Below, one piece after another: positions 10,601 to 21,800 of a stretch of DNA of 64,000 nucleotides (within the stretch, counting starts at the first letter, position 1; the number at the start of each line of letters is the position of its first letter). Location: positions 682,001 to 746,000 of the forward strand of contig CANDNT010000001.1 in the NCBI GenBank assembly GCA_947387485.1. The letters run 5' to 3'. This DNA comes from Aquimarina rhabdastrellae (lineage in GTDB: Bacteria; Bacteroidota; Bacteroidia; Flavobacteriales; Flavobacteriaceae). The notes under the pieces were generated by a model. The model saw only the letters and a program-made list of their open reading frames with translations. It was not told the origin of the DNA and did no database searches. Position numbers and translations under genes: made by a program.

Positions 10601-12749
10601 TTTGTATGATGATATCCTCTGTTGTAATTGATAAATCATCTTGCATCCACTTGAGTCGGTTACGCAATCCTTGGTGTTCACATAAAACTCCTTTGGGTCT
10701 TCCTGTAGTTCCTGATGTATATATTACATACGCCAACTGCTCTGGAGCAATGGTTGCTGCTTCAAATTCTTTGGATTCTTCCTCTAGAGTTAACGTATCC
10801 AAAGCTATTGCTTGTATTTCTTTATCTTCAAATTGAGTAACAAATCGCTCTTGTGTCAATACTATTTTTGCGGCGGTATCTTCCAAAATATACCCAATAC
10901 GATCTGCCGGAAACATAGGATCTATCGGTACATACGCACCTCCTGCTTTTAGGATTCCTAGTATTCCGATAAGCATCTCAAACGAACGCTCTACATTGAT
11001 CGGTACTAAGGTTTCTTTGGTTACTCCTTGCTTTCTTAAATAATTCGCAAGTTGATTCGTCTTTTGATCTAAGGCTTCAAAACTTAAACTTTCCCCTTCA
11101 AATACCACTGCTGTAGCTTCTGGTCTTGATGCTACTTGTTTTGCAAATTCTTCTAATAGATTTCCTACTTCAGGATATGCTATAGGTGTAGCATTAAATC
11201 CTGCTATTTGTGCCTTTTCTGCTTCACTTAAAATCTTTAATTGATCTATTTTTTCTTTTGGGTTGTTCAGTATCGCTGCTACTAAATATTGGAAATGCGC
11301 TCCCAATCGCTCTATACTCTCTGGCTTGAAAAGATCTGTATTGTATTCTACCGATATAAAGATTTCTCCTTTTGCCTCAGTAATATTTAAACTGATATCG
11401 AATTTGGCCGAACTAGATGGAATATCAATCATCTCGATAGTACTCTCGCCTAAAGTCACCTGATTGACCTGCTCGTTGTTTTGATACGTCAACATCGTCT
11501 GAAAAACAGGTGTTCTGCTTTGATCTCTCGTTTGCACTACGCGATCTACTACTTTTTCGAACGGTACATCTTGATATTTATAGGCTTCTAGAGTAGTTTC
11601 TTTCACTTGTTTTAATAAGGATTCGAAACTTTGAGTACCCTCTACTTGACTGCGAATTGCAATCATATTGACAAAAAAGCCTATTAATGGTGCGATTTCT
11701 AACTGTTCTCTATTGGCTACAGGGCTTCCTACACAGATATCTTGGTTACCAGAATAGCGGTACAACAAGACTTTATACATACTCAACAAACACATAAACA
11801 AGGTTGTTTCGTACTGTTGTGTCAACTGTTTTAGACCTTCGGTTTGTTGTTTATCTAAACTAAAAAGATAACTCGTTCCGTTTGAGGTTTGAACTGCTGA
11901 TCGCTGATAATCTGTAGGCAATTCTAAAGGTTCAACACCTTGTAATTGTTGTTGCCAAAACTTGAGTTTTTCTTCTAAAACGTCTCCTTGTAATGTTTCT
12001 TTTTGCCAGATACTATAATCGATATATTGCACTGGTAAATCGGGTAATGCTAATTCTTTTTGCTGAATTTTAGCATTGTATAGCTGTTCTAATTCTTTGA
12101 CCAAAATTGGCAATGACCATCCATCTGAAGCAATGTGATGTGCTACCAAAATAAATACATGCGCATTGGGTGCTACTGTAATCAAATCGGCACGTAACAT
12201 ATAATCTGAAGCTAAATCAAATGGTGCGGTCATCAAATCTTTCAGTAACGTATTCATTACCGTATCATACGCAGCTTCTTGATAGCTGATCTGAAACGAT
12301 TGACTTGGAATCACTTTCTGATATACCTTACCGTCGATTTCTTCAAAAACGGTACGCAACGCTTCGTGTCGTTCGATGATATATTGCAAGCTTTCACTTA
12401 AAGCCTGTGTATCGATTGCTCCCGTTATTTTTAAAACTCCTGGAATATGATATTGCAAACTGCCTTGTAATCTATCGATGAACCAAAGTCTCTCTTGTGC
12501 AAATGATGGAGTGATCTGTTCGGGTCTATGGATGCTCTTCGTTATAGGCGAAATGGTTGGTTTTGCCTTGATTTGATTTTCGAAAAAATGTATTAATTCT
12601 TGCTCATTCTCCTTGATTTGTTTCAAAAGTGCAGCAGGAATTGTATCTGTTTTTTTCTTCTTCATTCCCAATCTTCCACCTTTGGCAAATAGCTGTATTT
12701 TATGTTGCTGTGCCTCTTGAACTATGTTCAGAATAAGTTGAGTTTTCAT
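1674..12749 (-). CDS. Nonribosomal peptide synthetase, second subunit (modules 7-9)
   Basis: A 3691-residue, three-module NRPS. Order with approximate residues: TubC-like docking domain 1-60 (lysine-rich, KKKK); C (HHIASDG about 207); A (core TSGTTG about 681); T (GGHS about 1065); C (HHIASDG about 1256); A (about 1732); T (GGDS about 2115); E (HHLAIDG about 2294, EGHGRE present); C of the type that follows an epimerase (NHHILWDG about 2771); A (about 3241); T (GGHS about 3633). The tail is acidic and ends in aromatic/hydrophobic residues (EEEEGEDESAYDVYSL). Specificity pockets read by aligning to GrsA: DVWHVSLIDK (serine), DAFWLGGTFK (valine, then epimerised to D-Val) and DVYNMAIIYK (not assignable; identical to module 2). 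All catalytic motifs look intact. It sits 55 bp after the first subunit and 16 bp before the third, in one operon. No thioesterase or reductase domain is present, so the chain passes on through the acidic tail. Confidence 0.98.
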   Translation of the reverse strand: MKTQLILNIVQEAQQHKIQLFAKGGRLGMKKKKTDTIPAALLKQIKENEQELIHFFENQIKAKPTISPITKSIHRPEQITPSFAQERLWFIDRLQGSLQYHIPGVLKITGAIDTQALSESLQYIIERHEALRTVFEEIDGKVYQKVIPSQSFQISYQEAAYDTVMNTLLKDLMTAPFDLASDYMLRADLITVAPNAHVFILVAHHIASDGWSLPILVKELEQLYNAKIQQKELALPDLPVQYIDYSIWQKETLQGDVLEEKLKFWQQQLQGVEPLELPTDYQRSAVQTSNGTSYLFSLDKQQTEGLKQLTQQYETTLFMCLLSMYKVLLYRYSGNQDICVGSPVANREQLEIAPLIGFFVNMIAIRSQVEGTQSFESLLKQVKETTLEAYKYQDVPFEKVVDRVVQTRDQSRTPVFQTMLTYQNNEQVNQVTLGESTIEMIDIPSSSAKFDISLNITEAKGEIFISVEYNTDLFKPESIERLGAHFQYLVAAILNNPKEKIDQLKILSEAEKAQIAGFNATPIAYPEVGNLLEEFAKQVASRPEATAVVFEGESLSFEALDQKTNQLANYLRKQGVTKETLVPINVERSFEMLIGILGILKAGGAYVPIDPMFPADRIGYILEDTAAKIVLTQERFVTQFEDKEIQAIALDTLTLEEESKEFEAATIAPEQLAYVIYTSGTTGRPKGVLCEHQGLRNRLKWMQDDLSITTEDIIIQKTTYTFDVSVWELTMPLVTGCKLVFAKPEGHKDPLYLQELIAKEQGTIMHFVPSMLSIFLEDVDSKLCTSLRHVVCSGEALTSSMVKSFKTQLPTIQIHNLYGPTEAAIDVTAIDLTTAEIENQVSIGYPVANTQIHILNDALEPQPIGVAGELCIGGIQVARGYLNREDLTKEKFLEDPFNSGGRLYKTGDLASWNADGSIAYIGRKDNQVKLRGYRIELGEIEALLEEQDTVQQAVVVAKGITPGNKQLVAYVVNEGVFEEQAAMEQLSTLLPEYMVPKYYVSLTEMPLSGNGKVDRKRLPSPAVGSSNQEAYVAPATDTEKALAAIWQELLGVAQVGKNDNFFEIGGHSLLAVKLVSRIRTTFSVAPSVKVIFEKDTLAQLAAYIDTAEVSILPTITKVERPDYIPLSFTQERLWFIDQLQGSVAYHMPAILKLEGTLDIAILQQAIKAIVWRHEVLRTVIKEHEGKGYQHILDGDHFEIQQTTLQAIEKESSLTDFTQKEIAKPFQLASDYMLRVTLVALSETTYQLILVMHHIASDGWSIPIFVKELEELYQAIANETSHRLAPLEMQYADYSIWQRTHLTGALLDQKLNYWEEKLKETTPLAMPLDFPRQAEQQNDGAVFRFELPEGTTQALKDISTAQRSTLFMTLLSVYKILLYRYTGENDITVGSPIANREQAEIADLIGFFVNTIALRSQIEGSQNFDTILKQVKTATLEAYANQDVPFEKIVERVEGERSQDRTPIFQTLLTLQNNEEVEGLRLGESTISITPFEQQTAKFEMSLDIVEINNTLGITIEYNTNLFKFTTIERFAKHFEQITAAIIKDQNVSVEKLQLIGSEEQQLLVERFNTDTLSLKDEEHVIALLEKQVKATPNAIALRYQDIAITYQEVEDRSNQLAHYILKQGIPQQNMIPLVIDRSLDTIIAIIAILKTGSAYVPIDSKYPQERIDYILKDIHARIAITKTSKASVFEAHEEIQLLLLDTLTEKIAAQPVAAIPQEYTTAAIAYVIYTSGTTGQPKGTLVPHSGISRLSKMDHLPLNEQTTILQLSTISFDAATFEIWCSLLNGGTLALYSSDTVDLPTINAEIIKHQVNTIWLTSALFDQWVQSDLSEMSLQYVLSGGDVLTPSSIQLLYQKLPEVTLINGYGPTENTTFTCCYTVPRDFNFDQAIPIGSPIQGTQVYVLDEALQPCPIGVAGELYTSGYGLAAGYLNQKNTTEEKFIKHPFQPNEKLYKTGDIVRWLADGNIAFIGRKDNQIKIRGFRIELGEIETAITQLSEVQQAVVLVKEDTAANKQLVGYIVSEKAITQEEIVTQLQKRLPAYMIPKWFVMLEEFPITANGKVDRRALPEPTIEALSEENYVAPSTEIEEKLVAVYEGLLGIEKVSVTANFFELGGDSIKAIQVVSRAKAAGVLITVKDIFTYQTIRELAQHTKADLIIQKEEGILSGTAGLLPIQQWFFEQELEAVSHYNQSVLLNINKEVSEANLAIAIQTLGAQHDVLRFLYAQEDHITQTYTNQKLNLVTEECLSVEAVESCCEKYQRDLSIYDGDLVRFVKITTAENEAYDKLFLAIHHLAIDGVSWRILLEDLHQILAQLQNNEAVSLAAKMSSYRQWQQELVEYASSETLQGELKYWKNTVKDIQALPQDKTTETVCTQNEVKEYVVQIEESKTQALLQEVHHAYHTEMNDILLSALTLTLTEWMDTDKVTIGLEGHGREMITEDIDISRTIGWFTTLYPVQLAIRNDEKELESVIANTKDMLRAIPNKGIGYGVLRYLSNEATKQELTADFEQIIFNYLGSFDNTLPTNDLLSIATENKGKDVSVQNKVHNKIAINSMIAQGVLRCTWSYDSTRYNEETIVALAQKFEQSLQEIIAHCKAIKEPLTTVSEYGLPSTISYKQLAKFKFEESHETAIEDIYPLSPLQEGMLFHSLFDTQKDAYLIQFGCDFVGDFDSVAFNRSWQTLVEKHAILRTKIYHNVFSSAIQCVYKEVAIPIERLDFSAYEGDVLDEKIATFLASDKERGFSIDEFPLIRISLIQLGENRIKMILSNHHILWDGWSLSMMMSSFMQYYQTYSEGKEITIETKDNYGDQVRWIQQKGIHQGISFWKEYISEIETPSYLSFIKDTTQRNTLMGNTTHYVSIAKEDTQNIEAFAKANRITVNTVVQGAWAYLLSRYSSQNEVVFGATVSGRDSAIEGVENRIGLYINTIPVCTQIDEQQSIADWLQELQKGHTIGREEFNYVPLGKIQAASGVREALFDTLLVFENYPIDENSLGTNEGIQIENIYNHEQTNYVLSISFSLVQEQLSMKFMYNDTLIDKAQIETIEAQLKTVLSQFIGTAETLEELSYLTAAEHRLVTETFNQTYLELPQDTTVLDIFKKQVDQNPLAIAVIHEEIQLTYKELDEKSNQLAHYLLQQGVQAEDLIPICVERSVDMLVGILGILKTGAAYVPIDPNYPQERIDFILKDTASSHLIIQSAVQELFVTNTTYQIYDVNILETTISEMPTTAVGVEVSKEQLAYIIYTSGTTGIPKGVMIQHKSLHALLTTMNQKYPVTSEDRLLLKTTFSFDVSVYELFGWMYQGGSLGILPKGYEADLPALVQTIETLKITHFNLVPSLFSVFVAALPALGVKRVDCLKYVMLAGEKLPLELVLNYRKLGLKATLENIYGPTEATIYTSYYDTTPLSPEVVNVPIGKPFDNINLYVLNEQLQPQAVGVKGELCISGIQLAKGYWNRPKLTAEKFVPNPFKKGERLYKTGDVVQWLADGTIEYIGRKDNQVKIRGYRIELGEIEIKLNRLDPIQQSLVTVYEDATGEQRLLAYVVTEEAIENKEIEALLTAQLPVYMVPKLYVQLTEFPLTPNGKINRKALPEPSTEAITQQEYVAPETPIEEKLVAIWEELLTISPIGINDNFFEIGGHSLLAVRLIPLLHEAFELEINVRELFEYPTISSLSKYIALNIEEEEGEDESAYDVYSL
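11105..11333 (-). repeat. C-A linker repeat, copy in module 7
   Basis: Partner of bases 1-229 (about ten mismatches in 229 bases). It spans the module-7 C-to-A junction. The neighbouring condensation-domain sequence (11340 onward) is much less similar to 230 onward, so the copy has a defined edge. Confidence 0.9.
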
Positions 12750-12804
12750 TGTGTTAGTAAGCCTAAGTTTATTTGTGTTTTGATTTTTTTGTTATCGATT
12801 TGTT

Positions 12805-15800
12805 TTAAAAGAAGAATACTTCTTCTTCCTCTTCATCATCTATTTCTTCTATATTTTGCTGTTGCACATTCATTACTTCTATGAATTGTGCAAGTGTTTG
12901 TATGGTTGTATAGTTGAATAATTGTTTGATGTCTAAATCCAATTCAAATTCTTCTCTAATCGCAGCTATCAATCTTACTGCTAATAAGGAATGTCCTCCT
13001 AATTCGAAAAAATTATCATTGATTCCTATAGGGGTTATCTTCAATAATTCTTCCCACAACGCGACCAAACGTTTTTCAGTTTCGGTTTCTGCAGCTTTAT
13101 ATTCGCTAGTTTTTAGTGTATTAATTTCTGGTTCAGGTAACTGTTTACGGTCGATTTTTCCGTTATGTGTTAGTTTGAACGTTTCCATTGCTACATAGAT
13201 TCTAGGAATCATATATACTGGCAATTCTTCTTGTAGTGCAGTTTCTATTTGCGCTTGATCTATTTCTTGAGTTCCTATGACATACGCAACCAAACGCTTT
13301 TCTCCTGTTGCATCTATTTTCACATCTACTACAGCTTGCTGAATCGTTGGTAATTGCTCTATGGCATTTTCGATTTCGCCTAATTCAATACGATATCCAC
13401 GAAGTTTAATTTGGTTGTCTTTTCGCCCTAAATATTCAAAAGTTCCGTTGTCTAACCATCGTACCAAATCACCTGTTCTGTATAATCGTTCTTCTGGCTT
13501 GTATGGATTTTGAACAAACTTTTCGGCAGTTAATTCAGGTCTGTTGAGATACCCTCTAGCTACTTGTACTCCTCCTACGCATAATTCACCTACTACTCCT
13601 TTGGCTACTAATTGTAAGTTATCATCCATTACATATGCATTGACATTGTGCAATGGACTACCAATCGTTGCTGTAGTTTCGCTATAAATAGGTTCTGTTG
13701 CCATTGTACAACAGATCGTACTTTCTGTAGGTCCGTAGGCATTTACGACTCTGAGTCCACTTGCTTGTAATTCTTTGGTTAATCCTATTTGTAAAGCTTC
13801 TCCTCCCGAAATCACCGTTTCTAGTACTTTCATTTCTTCTTTGAGTAACACTTGGTATGATGGCGGAATCAATGCATGTGTTACTTTCTCTTCTTTGAGA
13901 ACTTGACTGATTTTATCAATGGCTTTGATTTTCTCTTCGGTCGTGATTACTAACTTTCCTCCTGAGCTTAATGCTGGATATAATTCTAATCCGAAAGCAT
14001 CAAACGCTACTGTAGCAAATTGTAATGTAGCACTTTCGGCTGTCAAGCCTACTTTTTCGATATGGTTGTATACATAATTTACCATTCCTCCATGTTCACA
14101 GAGTACTCCTTTTGGTTTTCCTGTAGTTCCAGAAGTATAAATCACATATATCAACTGTTTTGCTTCGATTTGAGAGCATGTTACCTCACTATCAAATTGC
14201 GCTAAAACATCTGATACTTCATCTATAACAATCTGTTGTGCGTTTGTTGCCTCAAAATGATTTGTTAAACTAGTTTGTGTCAACACATATCTTGCTGATG
14301 TATCTTGCAGGATAAATTCGATACGATCTTTAGGATAACTAGGATCTAATGGAACGTACGCACCTCCTGCCTTGATAATTCCTAATACTGCAATCACCAT
14401 TTCTAAAGAGCGTTCTACACATACTGGAATCAACTCTTCTTTGGTAACTCCTTGTTGGATTAGGTATTGCGCTAATTGATTCGAACGTTGGTCTAATTCT
14501 TTATAGGTTAATTGCTTTCCTTCAAAAGTCAATGCTATTGCATCTGGTTGGCGTTCGACTTGCTTTTGGAATAATTCTATTACGGAAGCTTCTTTATAGT
14601 CTAAAGCTGTTGTTGTAACCAGTTCTTCTAATATATATTCTTGTTCTGTGGCAGACATATATTTTAAAGCACCTACATTTTTAACCTGCGTTAATGTTTC
14701 TAAAGTTGTTAAGAAATGTTCTTTAATCATAGCTACTGTTTCTGGTGCTATGACCTCATCATTGTATAAAAATTTGATTTTTAATTGTCCTTCGGTTAAG
14801 AAGAATGCTGCTGTAAGTACATAGTTGGTTTGCTCATCATTGGTGATATTTTCTATTTCAATAATGGCTTGTTCATTCAATGTTTCCTCGTCTACAGGAT
14901 AGTTTTCGAATACCAATAAGGTATCAAATAACGAATCGCTGAATCCGGCATTGCGTTGAATTTTACCTAACGGGATATGACTGTATTCTTCTCTTCCTGT
15001 GGTATGTCCTTCTTGTAGTTCTTGTAACCAATTTTCGATAGTGGCTTCTGCTCTTATTTCGGTGCAAACCGGAATTGTATTGATATATAAACCTACACGT
15101 TCTTCGATACCTTGAATAGCATTATCTCGACCGGATATTGTAGCTCCAAAACTCACTGCATCTTGCTGTGTATATTGTGCCATGATATAACTCCACGCTG
15201 CTTGTAACATTGTATTGACTGTTACTTTGTATTCTTGTGCTTTGGCTATCACAGCTTCAGATATATTTGAAGCAATGTATTCATCTTCAATTGTATTACC
15301 AATTACTTTATTTCTTAATGCGGTATCTTTTATAAATGGTATATACGTTGGTTCTTCTATTTTCTCTGTATAGGTTTTCCAGAAAGCTTCTCCTTTGTGA
15401 TTTCCTTTTTTAAGAATCTGACGTACATGATCGCCATATTGATCTACCACGATTTCTGGCCAAGCATTTCCTTCTATTTTTGACGTATACAATTGCATGA
15501 ACGAGCTAAGAATACTTGAGAACGACCATCCGTCTAATATGATATGATGATTGGTAATCACCATTCGAGTTCGATGCTCTCCTAAATTAAGCAACGTAAT
15601 GCGTATCAACGGAGCTTGATCTATTGCGATTCCTCTTGTATGGTCAGCTTCGATAAACTCATTTACTTTCTCTGTTAAAGTATCTCCTGTAAAAGCACTA
15701 AAATCTTTTTCTTCGATAGGAATTTCGATCTGATCGTATACACATTGTACAGGTTGTCCTAAAGCATTTGGATATAATTTTGTTCTAAGAATGCTATGCT

Positions 15801-18800
15801 TTTTTACTAAATATGCCCATGAATCTACAAATAATTGTCTATCAATTGTACCTATCAAATCACATGCAAATTGCACTAAATAAGCGCTAGATGTTGTATC
15901 ATACATACTGTGGAACAAGATTCCTTCTTGCAACGGACTCAATGGATATATATCTTGAAGTGTTGCTTGGTGATTTTCTTGTTGTTTAAAAGCTTCTAAT
16001 TTGCCTTGAGACACAGCTTTTAATCCATAGTCACTAGCCGTAGCTATTGTCGTTTCTATAGCCGTACAATGTATGATAAGCTGTTCTAATGCTTCTTCGA
16101 ATTTTGCAGCTAATTGTGTGATTGTACTTTCTTCAAATCGCAACGCATCGTAATTCCAATGTATTTGTAGTTCTCCTTTAACCACCATACTGTTGATCGT
16201 TAAACGATGTGGATTCTGATTGTCTCTAGCTATTTCGTGTCCTACATTTTCCGTTGCTGCTCCCAATTTACTTTCGGCAGCTAAGGTTGTATCAAAACTC
16301 CCTAAATAATTGAAGACAATACGTTCAAAATCTGCATTTAACGTTGCTTTTAAAACCTCATCATTTGTCAAATACCTCAATACTCCATAACCAATTCCTT
16401 TATTCGGAATCGCACGTAACATCTCTTTTGTATTGGCGATTATATGTTTTAATTCATCTTCTCCTTCATGCTTTTTCAATTGCACTGGATATAAATTAGT
16501 AAACCATCCTAGTGTTCTACTAATATCTACATCATCAAAAAGATCTTCTCTACCATGTCCTTCTAATGCAATGACTACTTCGTTTTGTTGCATCCACTCT
16601 GTAAGTGTCATTGTCAATGCACTCAATAAAATATCATTGATTTCTGTACTATATGCCTGATGAACCTCTTGTAATAAACGTTGTGTTAATGCAGTATTTA
16701 GTGTTGTTGAAACTCCAAGCGTATCTCGGTATGTAGTGACTCCATGGTATGCGATATCTTGTGGTAAAGTAACTGTATTGGCTACAATTCCTTTCCAATA
16801 TTCTACTTCAGCTAATACATTTGCTTCTGTAGCATACATTGTTAGCTTTTGTTGCCACTGACGATATGAGGTTTGTTTATTTGGTAACGCTAATTCTTGT
16901 TGGTTTTCAAATTGCGTTATTAAAGTTTGAATGTCTTCTATAAGAATTCTCCATGAAACTCCATCAATTGCCAAGTGATGTATAACAATAAACAATCTAT
17001 TGGCATCCGAAGTATCTGGGGTTTGCATCCATACAAACTTGGCTAGACTTCCTGTCTCATAAGAGAGTTTTTCTTGATACGATTCGCAAATTGTAGCGAT
17101 CTCATGCTCCTCTTGTACTGTTAATACTTCTAATTCTAACTCGGTATTTCCATATGTTTGCGTAACCTTTTGATCAAGATGCTCGTATTGCAATCGCAAT
17201 GCATCATGATACGTATTTAGGTATGCTACAACAGCTTTTAACTGTGCTGCTGTAATCGTCTTATCTACCGTTAGTAATGTAGATTGATTGTATTGATTTG
17301 CTTGCTTGTATTCTCGCTCAAAGAACCATTGTTGAATCGGCATTAAACCTACTTCTCCTTCTAGTACTCCTGCTTCATTTAGGACACTTGCACTTGTGCG
17401 TAAGTGTTTTACTAATTCTTGAATGGTTTGGTACTGGAAAATATCTTTTACTTTAAAAATAATTCCTTCATTTTTAGCTCTACTTACCAATTGAATAGCT
17501 TTGATAGAGTCTCCTCCAAGTTCAAAGAAATTGTGTGTGATTCCTATAGGTTTCACACCTAAAAGTTCTTCCCAAATCTTACTCAAAATCACTTCTTTGT
17601 CATTTGAAGGAGCTATATATGTTTCTGTCTTCAGGTCGCTTTCTTGCGGTTCTGGAAGGTGTTTACGATCTATTTTTCCGTTTGACGTTAATGGGAATAG
17701 CTCCAATACCACATACGTTTTAGGCACCATATAGCTTGGTAATTCTTGTGCCAAAATTGTTTCTATTTCTGTATGTGTTATTTCGGATTTCTTAGTAATA
17801 TAAGCTACTAATCGTTTGTTTTGATGTTGGTCTTCTTTAACCAAAACTACTGCTTGTTCTATCGCAGCTATACGTTCTATAGCTGTTTCTATCTCTCCTA
17901 ATTCTATACGATATCCTCTTAATTTTACCTGATGATCGATACGTCCGATATAAGCAATACTTCCGTCTGGATACCATTTGGCCAAATCTCCTGTGCGATA
18001 TAAACGTTCTCCTGAAATAAAAGGGTTATTGATAAACTTCTCTTCAGACAACTCGGGTCTGTTGAGATATCCTCTTGTCGTTTGGATTCCTCCTAAACAC
18101 AATTCACCAACAACGCCAACAGGTACTGGTTGTCTATTTGCGTCCAAAATATATGTTGGTACATTGTCCAAAGGTTTCCCTATTGTAATAGCACCGTCTG
18201 CTGCAATTGGATCGTCTGACATAGAACTACAGATCGTACTTTCTGTAGGTCCGTAGGCATTGATCATTCTAATCCCTTGTTGTTGTAAATATCGAGCTGT
18301 ATCTACCTGTAAAGCTTCTCCACCTGATACAATCGTTTCTAAGGTACTTAAGTGGTCTTTTAAGGCTGTTTGATATGATGGTGGTAAGAAGGTATTAGTT
18401 ACCTTGTGTTCTTTTAGTAAGGTAGATAAACCTTCGATTGACTTGATCGTTTCTTCGGTTGTTACTACTAATTTCCCTCCTGAAGCTATTACTGGATATA
18501 TTTCGAATCCAAAAGCATCAAATGCTACCGATGCAAATTGCAAAGTTGTACTGGTCTCGTTTATGTTTACAGCTTCTATATGGTTGAGTGCTAAATTTAC
18601 CATACTTTGATGCTCGCATAACACTCCTTTTGGTTTTCCTGTTGTACCTGATGTGTAAATTACATATAGTAACTGTGTTCCTTCTATTTGCGGTAATGCT
18701 GTTGCTGACTGAGTCTCTGGAATTGATTCTACTGTAATTGTTGTTACACTATTATTTTCGAAACGTTGCTGCAATTCATTTTGTGTAATCACAAAGTTTG

Positions 18801-21800
18801 CTGATGTATCTTCCAAAATAAAATTTATACGATCTTGTGGATATGTTACATCAATAGGCACATATGCTCCTCCTGCTTTGATGATCGCTAGTACCGCTAT
18901 ACACATTTCTAAAGAACGTTCGATAAAGACCGGTACTAACTCTTCTTTTTGTAATCCTTGTTCGAGTAGATATGAAGCCCATATTGCGGTCTTTTCGTCT
19001 AGCTCTTTATACGTTAACTGCTGATTCTCGAATACCAACGCAATTGCATCAGGACGTGCTATTACTTGTTCTTTAAATAGTTCTAAAACTGATTGCTGCG
19101 TTGCTATTGGTTTACTGAATGTATTGAATCCATATAGAATTTCTTGTTGTTCAGCTTTGCTTAAATAGTTTATAGTTTCAAATGTTGAATTCTCCCTAAT
19201 AAAACTTTGTAACGTATTGATCAAATGGTTACCAATCGTTGCAACTGTCTCTTTATCCAATACTTTATCATTGTATAGCATCTTAATTTGTAATCCTGTA
19301 GTTGCTATGCTAAAGGCTATGGATAACGTATAATTAGTTTGTTCGTGGTATTGTAGATTTTCTACGGCTAAAGCATTTCCTGTGTTGAATGATTTTTCAT
19401 CAATTGGATAATTCTCAAATACCATCAGCGTGTCAAACAATGCTTCCTGAATTGCTGTTGTTTGTTGTATTGTTTGTAATGGAAGGTGACTGTATTCTTC
19501 TCTTCCTATGGTATGTTCTTTTTGTAAGGTCTGTAACCAATCTGCTATAGTTGCTTTGTTATCTACTGTAATACAAACTGGAATCGTATTGATGTATAAA
19601 CCAACTTTTTCGTCTATGCCCTCTATCGCAGCATCTCTACCCGAAATCGTTGCTCCAAAACTAATTGTTTCTTGTCTTGTATATTGCGACAATAGATATC
19701 CCCAAGCTCCTTGAATCAAGGTATTAACGGTAAGATGATTTTGCTGTGCAAAGTCTTCTAATTGGGTGCTTAATTCTATTCCTAAATCCCAATGTTCTTC
19801 TTGATTTCCTATTTCGTGATTACGCAAAGTTGTATCCTTGATAAATGGTACATACGTAGGTTCTTCTAGGTCTTGTAAATAGTTTTTCCAGAATGTTTTT
19901 CCTTCGTAAATATCTTTATCTAAAGTGTAACGTACTTGTTGTCCATAATGATCTACTTCGAATGCAGGAATCGATTTTCCTAATTGCAACGTTTCATAGG
20001 TATTGATAAAACCACTCATGATACGCGAGAATGACCATCCATCCCATAAAATATGGTGATTGGTTACGATCATAGTTGTTTTTTGAGCTGGCTGACGAAC
20101 TAAAGTGATACGAATTAGAGGTACTGCTGTGATGTCAAATCCTTTTTTACGGTCAGTTTCAATAAAGGCTTGTGTTTGTATTTTTGAAGTTGCTATAGAC
20201 ATCTCAGTTTGGTCTACAATCTCTATTGGTATGGCTACTTCTTTGTATACACATTGTATAGCGCTTTGGAAGGTATCTGGGAAAATTTGTGTACGTAATA
20301 CACTGTGTTTTTCAAAAATATGCTTCCAGCTTTCTCTAAAATTCGCCTCATCTATAATTCCATCAAAATCACAACTAAATTGTGTTACATATGCTTTAGT
20401 ATTGTTTTCGTATAAACTATGGAATAGTAATCCTTCTTGTAATGGATTTAGCGGATATATATCTTCTATCTGATGGGCTGAAATGCTTTGTTTGAACTGT
20501 TGTAATACATCATGCGAAATCACTGGTAATCCATAATCAGCACTAGTTTCAACAGTATTTTCTATGGCTGTACAATGTGCTATGATAGTTTTTAAATTCC
20601 CTACATAATTTGCTACTAATTCCTGAACGGTAGCTTCATCGTATCGTAAACTATCGTAATTCCAGCTAAGGTGTAATTGCTCTTCTGAGATGATACTGTT
20701 AATGACAAAAGCACTTGCATATTGATTCTTAAGGCTAATATCATTTCCTTTATTCATTTTTGAGATTGCAAATACATCTTCATTTACCAAACCATCAAAA
20801 TCTCCTAAGTAATTGAATACAATTTCTTCAATGTTCTTATTCCATAAGGAATTTTCTTTAGTTCCTTCATTTAGGTATTTTAAGATTCCATATCCGATAC
20901 CTTTATTTGGGATTGCTCTTAAGGCATCTTTGGTATTGGCAATAATCGCTTCAACAGTTGCTTCCTTCGTACTTAACGCTACTGGATATAAACTTGTAAA
21001 CCATCCAACGGTTCTACTGATATCTACAGTTTCTGATAATTCTTCACGACCATGTCCTTCCATCGCTACAACCCATTCATTTCGATGTTGCCATTGTGAT
21101 AAAGTCATCGCCAAAGCACTTAACAATATATCATTGATATCTGTAGTATAGGCTTTATGAATTTCTTGCTGCAAACTTCTCGTTAGAATTGTATCCAACG
21201 TAAGCTCAACAGTTTTTACTTCTTGATATGTTGCCTGCTGCTTGTGTTCAACCTCAGCAGCTATATTTATCTCTTTTTCTAGAACTGTTTCCCAATATCT
21301 TTGCTCAGCTACTAATCTTTCGCTAGAAGCGAATACTTGCAACTGTTCTTGCCACTGTCGATACGAAGTTTGTTTAGGGTCTAACGTTTTACCATTTAAG
21401 CTATTTTGTAAATCTTCTAAAAGAATTCTCCATGAAACCCCATCCACCGCTAAGTGATGAATCACAAGATACAGCAACTGCTTTTCTGGTGCCTGAATAT
21501 GTACAGATCTAAAGAGTTCGCCTTTAGAAATATCTAAGCTTTCTTGATAACGTTCACAAAGTTTCTCAACTTCGTCTAGAGAAGTAATAGTTTCTGTTAC
21601 TATGGTTACTTCTTTCTCTTTTTGATATGTCTGAATGATTGTCTCGTCTGATATTTCATATCGGAAACGCAACGCATCATGTTGTGCTATTAATTGTTGT
21701 AAAGCAGTATCAATTTCTCGTATTGTTACCTCTTTTTTAAGCTCAAGAAGTACCGATTGATTAAAGTGATTTTGCTTTGCGTATTGTTTTTCAAAAAACC

